Source: Ianthella basta
Taxonomy: Eukaryota > Porifera > Demospongiae > Verongiida > Ianthellidae
NCBI GenBank assembly: GCA_964019415.1
Contig: OZ025871.1
Span: 11,170,936-11,234,935 of the forward strand
Direction of reading: 5' to 3'
DNA length: 64,000 bases
Shown: one piece after another, positions 63,481-64,000 of the stretch
How positions within the stretch are numbered: the stretch's first letter is position 1
Layout: each line of letters starts with the position of its first letter
Program-made: the position numbers and the translations under genes
Notes under the pieces: model-generated
Seen by the model: the letters and a program-made list of their open reading frames with translations, nothing else
What the model was told of the DNA's origin: nothing
Databases searched by the model: none

Positions 63481-64000
63481 TTATATAATAACATCTATAG
63501 CCACTTGCAATAGTACGTCACAAAACATCACAACGCTGTGCAATGCTGGAAATGTTGCCAAATGTAGGGATGATGAAAACTTATTTAAAGTCAGTGAATG
63601 TTGACCTGGGTTGTTGCATGGACCTGCTGGCCCTCCTCTTTGCATGGACCGGCCCTCCTCCCTTGCTGCTTGGACCTTCCCCCTCCTTGTTCCTGACTCA
63701 GAGATTTTCTGCAAGCTTTCAGTAAGCCAGAAGTTGTTTTCTTGATGCACAAATTGCAAAATAATTGCCAACCATACATCATTCATGCATACACAAAGTA
63801 CATGTATACCATTATTATCAAGGATGCTGCTCTTGCAATTGGGTCTATAGGTGTCGTGATCATGTATGCTATAGATGTAGTGTGAATCAGCTGGCTATAA
63901 TATATATGTTACGCGCATACCTCCGACCTGTGCAAACTTCCAACTATTGCCCATGCGACCTACTGTACTGACGATGGGCTGCATGTGGAGTCTGCTCTAT
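63481..64000. repeat. direct repeat continuing the Penelope-like block, copy 2 (runs off the window)
   Basis: Collinear with 51063-51540 except for about 55 extra bases at about 63901-63960 (tatatgttacgcgcatacct...ttgcccatgcgacc), a small insertion whose sequence also occurs at about 60915-60956 and, in part, at about 36599. Confidence 0.75.

Overview
This window looks like nuclear DNA of an early-branching animal, most likely a demosponge. It is AT-rich, full of short hairpin repeats, and dominated by proteins that combine a CABIT domain with a C-terminal SAM domain, as in the animal signalling adaptors GAREM and THEMIS. The sponge assignment is an inference from overall character, not from a marker gene.

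Layout. 1-2.5 kb: the 3' end of one CABIT-SAM gene and a complete one, both on the + strand. 2.5-10 kb: a repeat-rich stretch with three diverged copies of a signal-peptide exon, two paralogous Cys-rich exons, long CA/GT microsatellites and small hairpins. 10.3-12.7 kb: two tandem LigB-like (class III extradiol dioxygenase family) genes on the - strand. 13.4-19.7 kb: two long CABIT-SAM genes on the - strand, separated by a 5'-truncated LINE that lies between two 51-bp direct repeats. 20.4-49.1 kb: eight tandem units on the - strand, each with one single-exon CABIT gene and, in seven of the eight, a decayed SAM-half gene relic beside it. 49.1-56.7 kb: a gene-free block with Penelope-like debris, an inverted repeat with 414-bp arms, nested palindromes and a 0.5-kb hairpin. 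56.7-58.7 kb: a last full CABIT-SAM gene. 58.8-64 kb: repeats, including a second copy of the Penelope-like block.

The core of the window is this array of 13 CABIT genes or gene pieces plus seven relics. The intact proteins share a Pro-rich N-terminus (likely SH3 ligands), one CABIT domain, a linker with repeated tyrosine motifs (IYDY/IYDS/NPSY types, likely SH2 or PTB docking sites) and a SAM domain, so they look like cytoplasmic tyrosine-kinase adaptors. The array is evolving fast. Four members share one deletion that removes the SAM domain, one is frameshifted into a CABIT half and a SAM half, one has lost its start ATG, and two units are near-identical 3331-bp tandem copies made by unequal crossing-over inside the coding region.

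Most array genes are single uninterrupted reading frames; the putative secreted-protein gene and the ORF in the 51-54 kb inverted repeat show plausible splice sites. Coordinates of repeats and relics are read by eye and may be off by a few bases to a few tens of bases.
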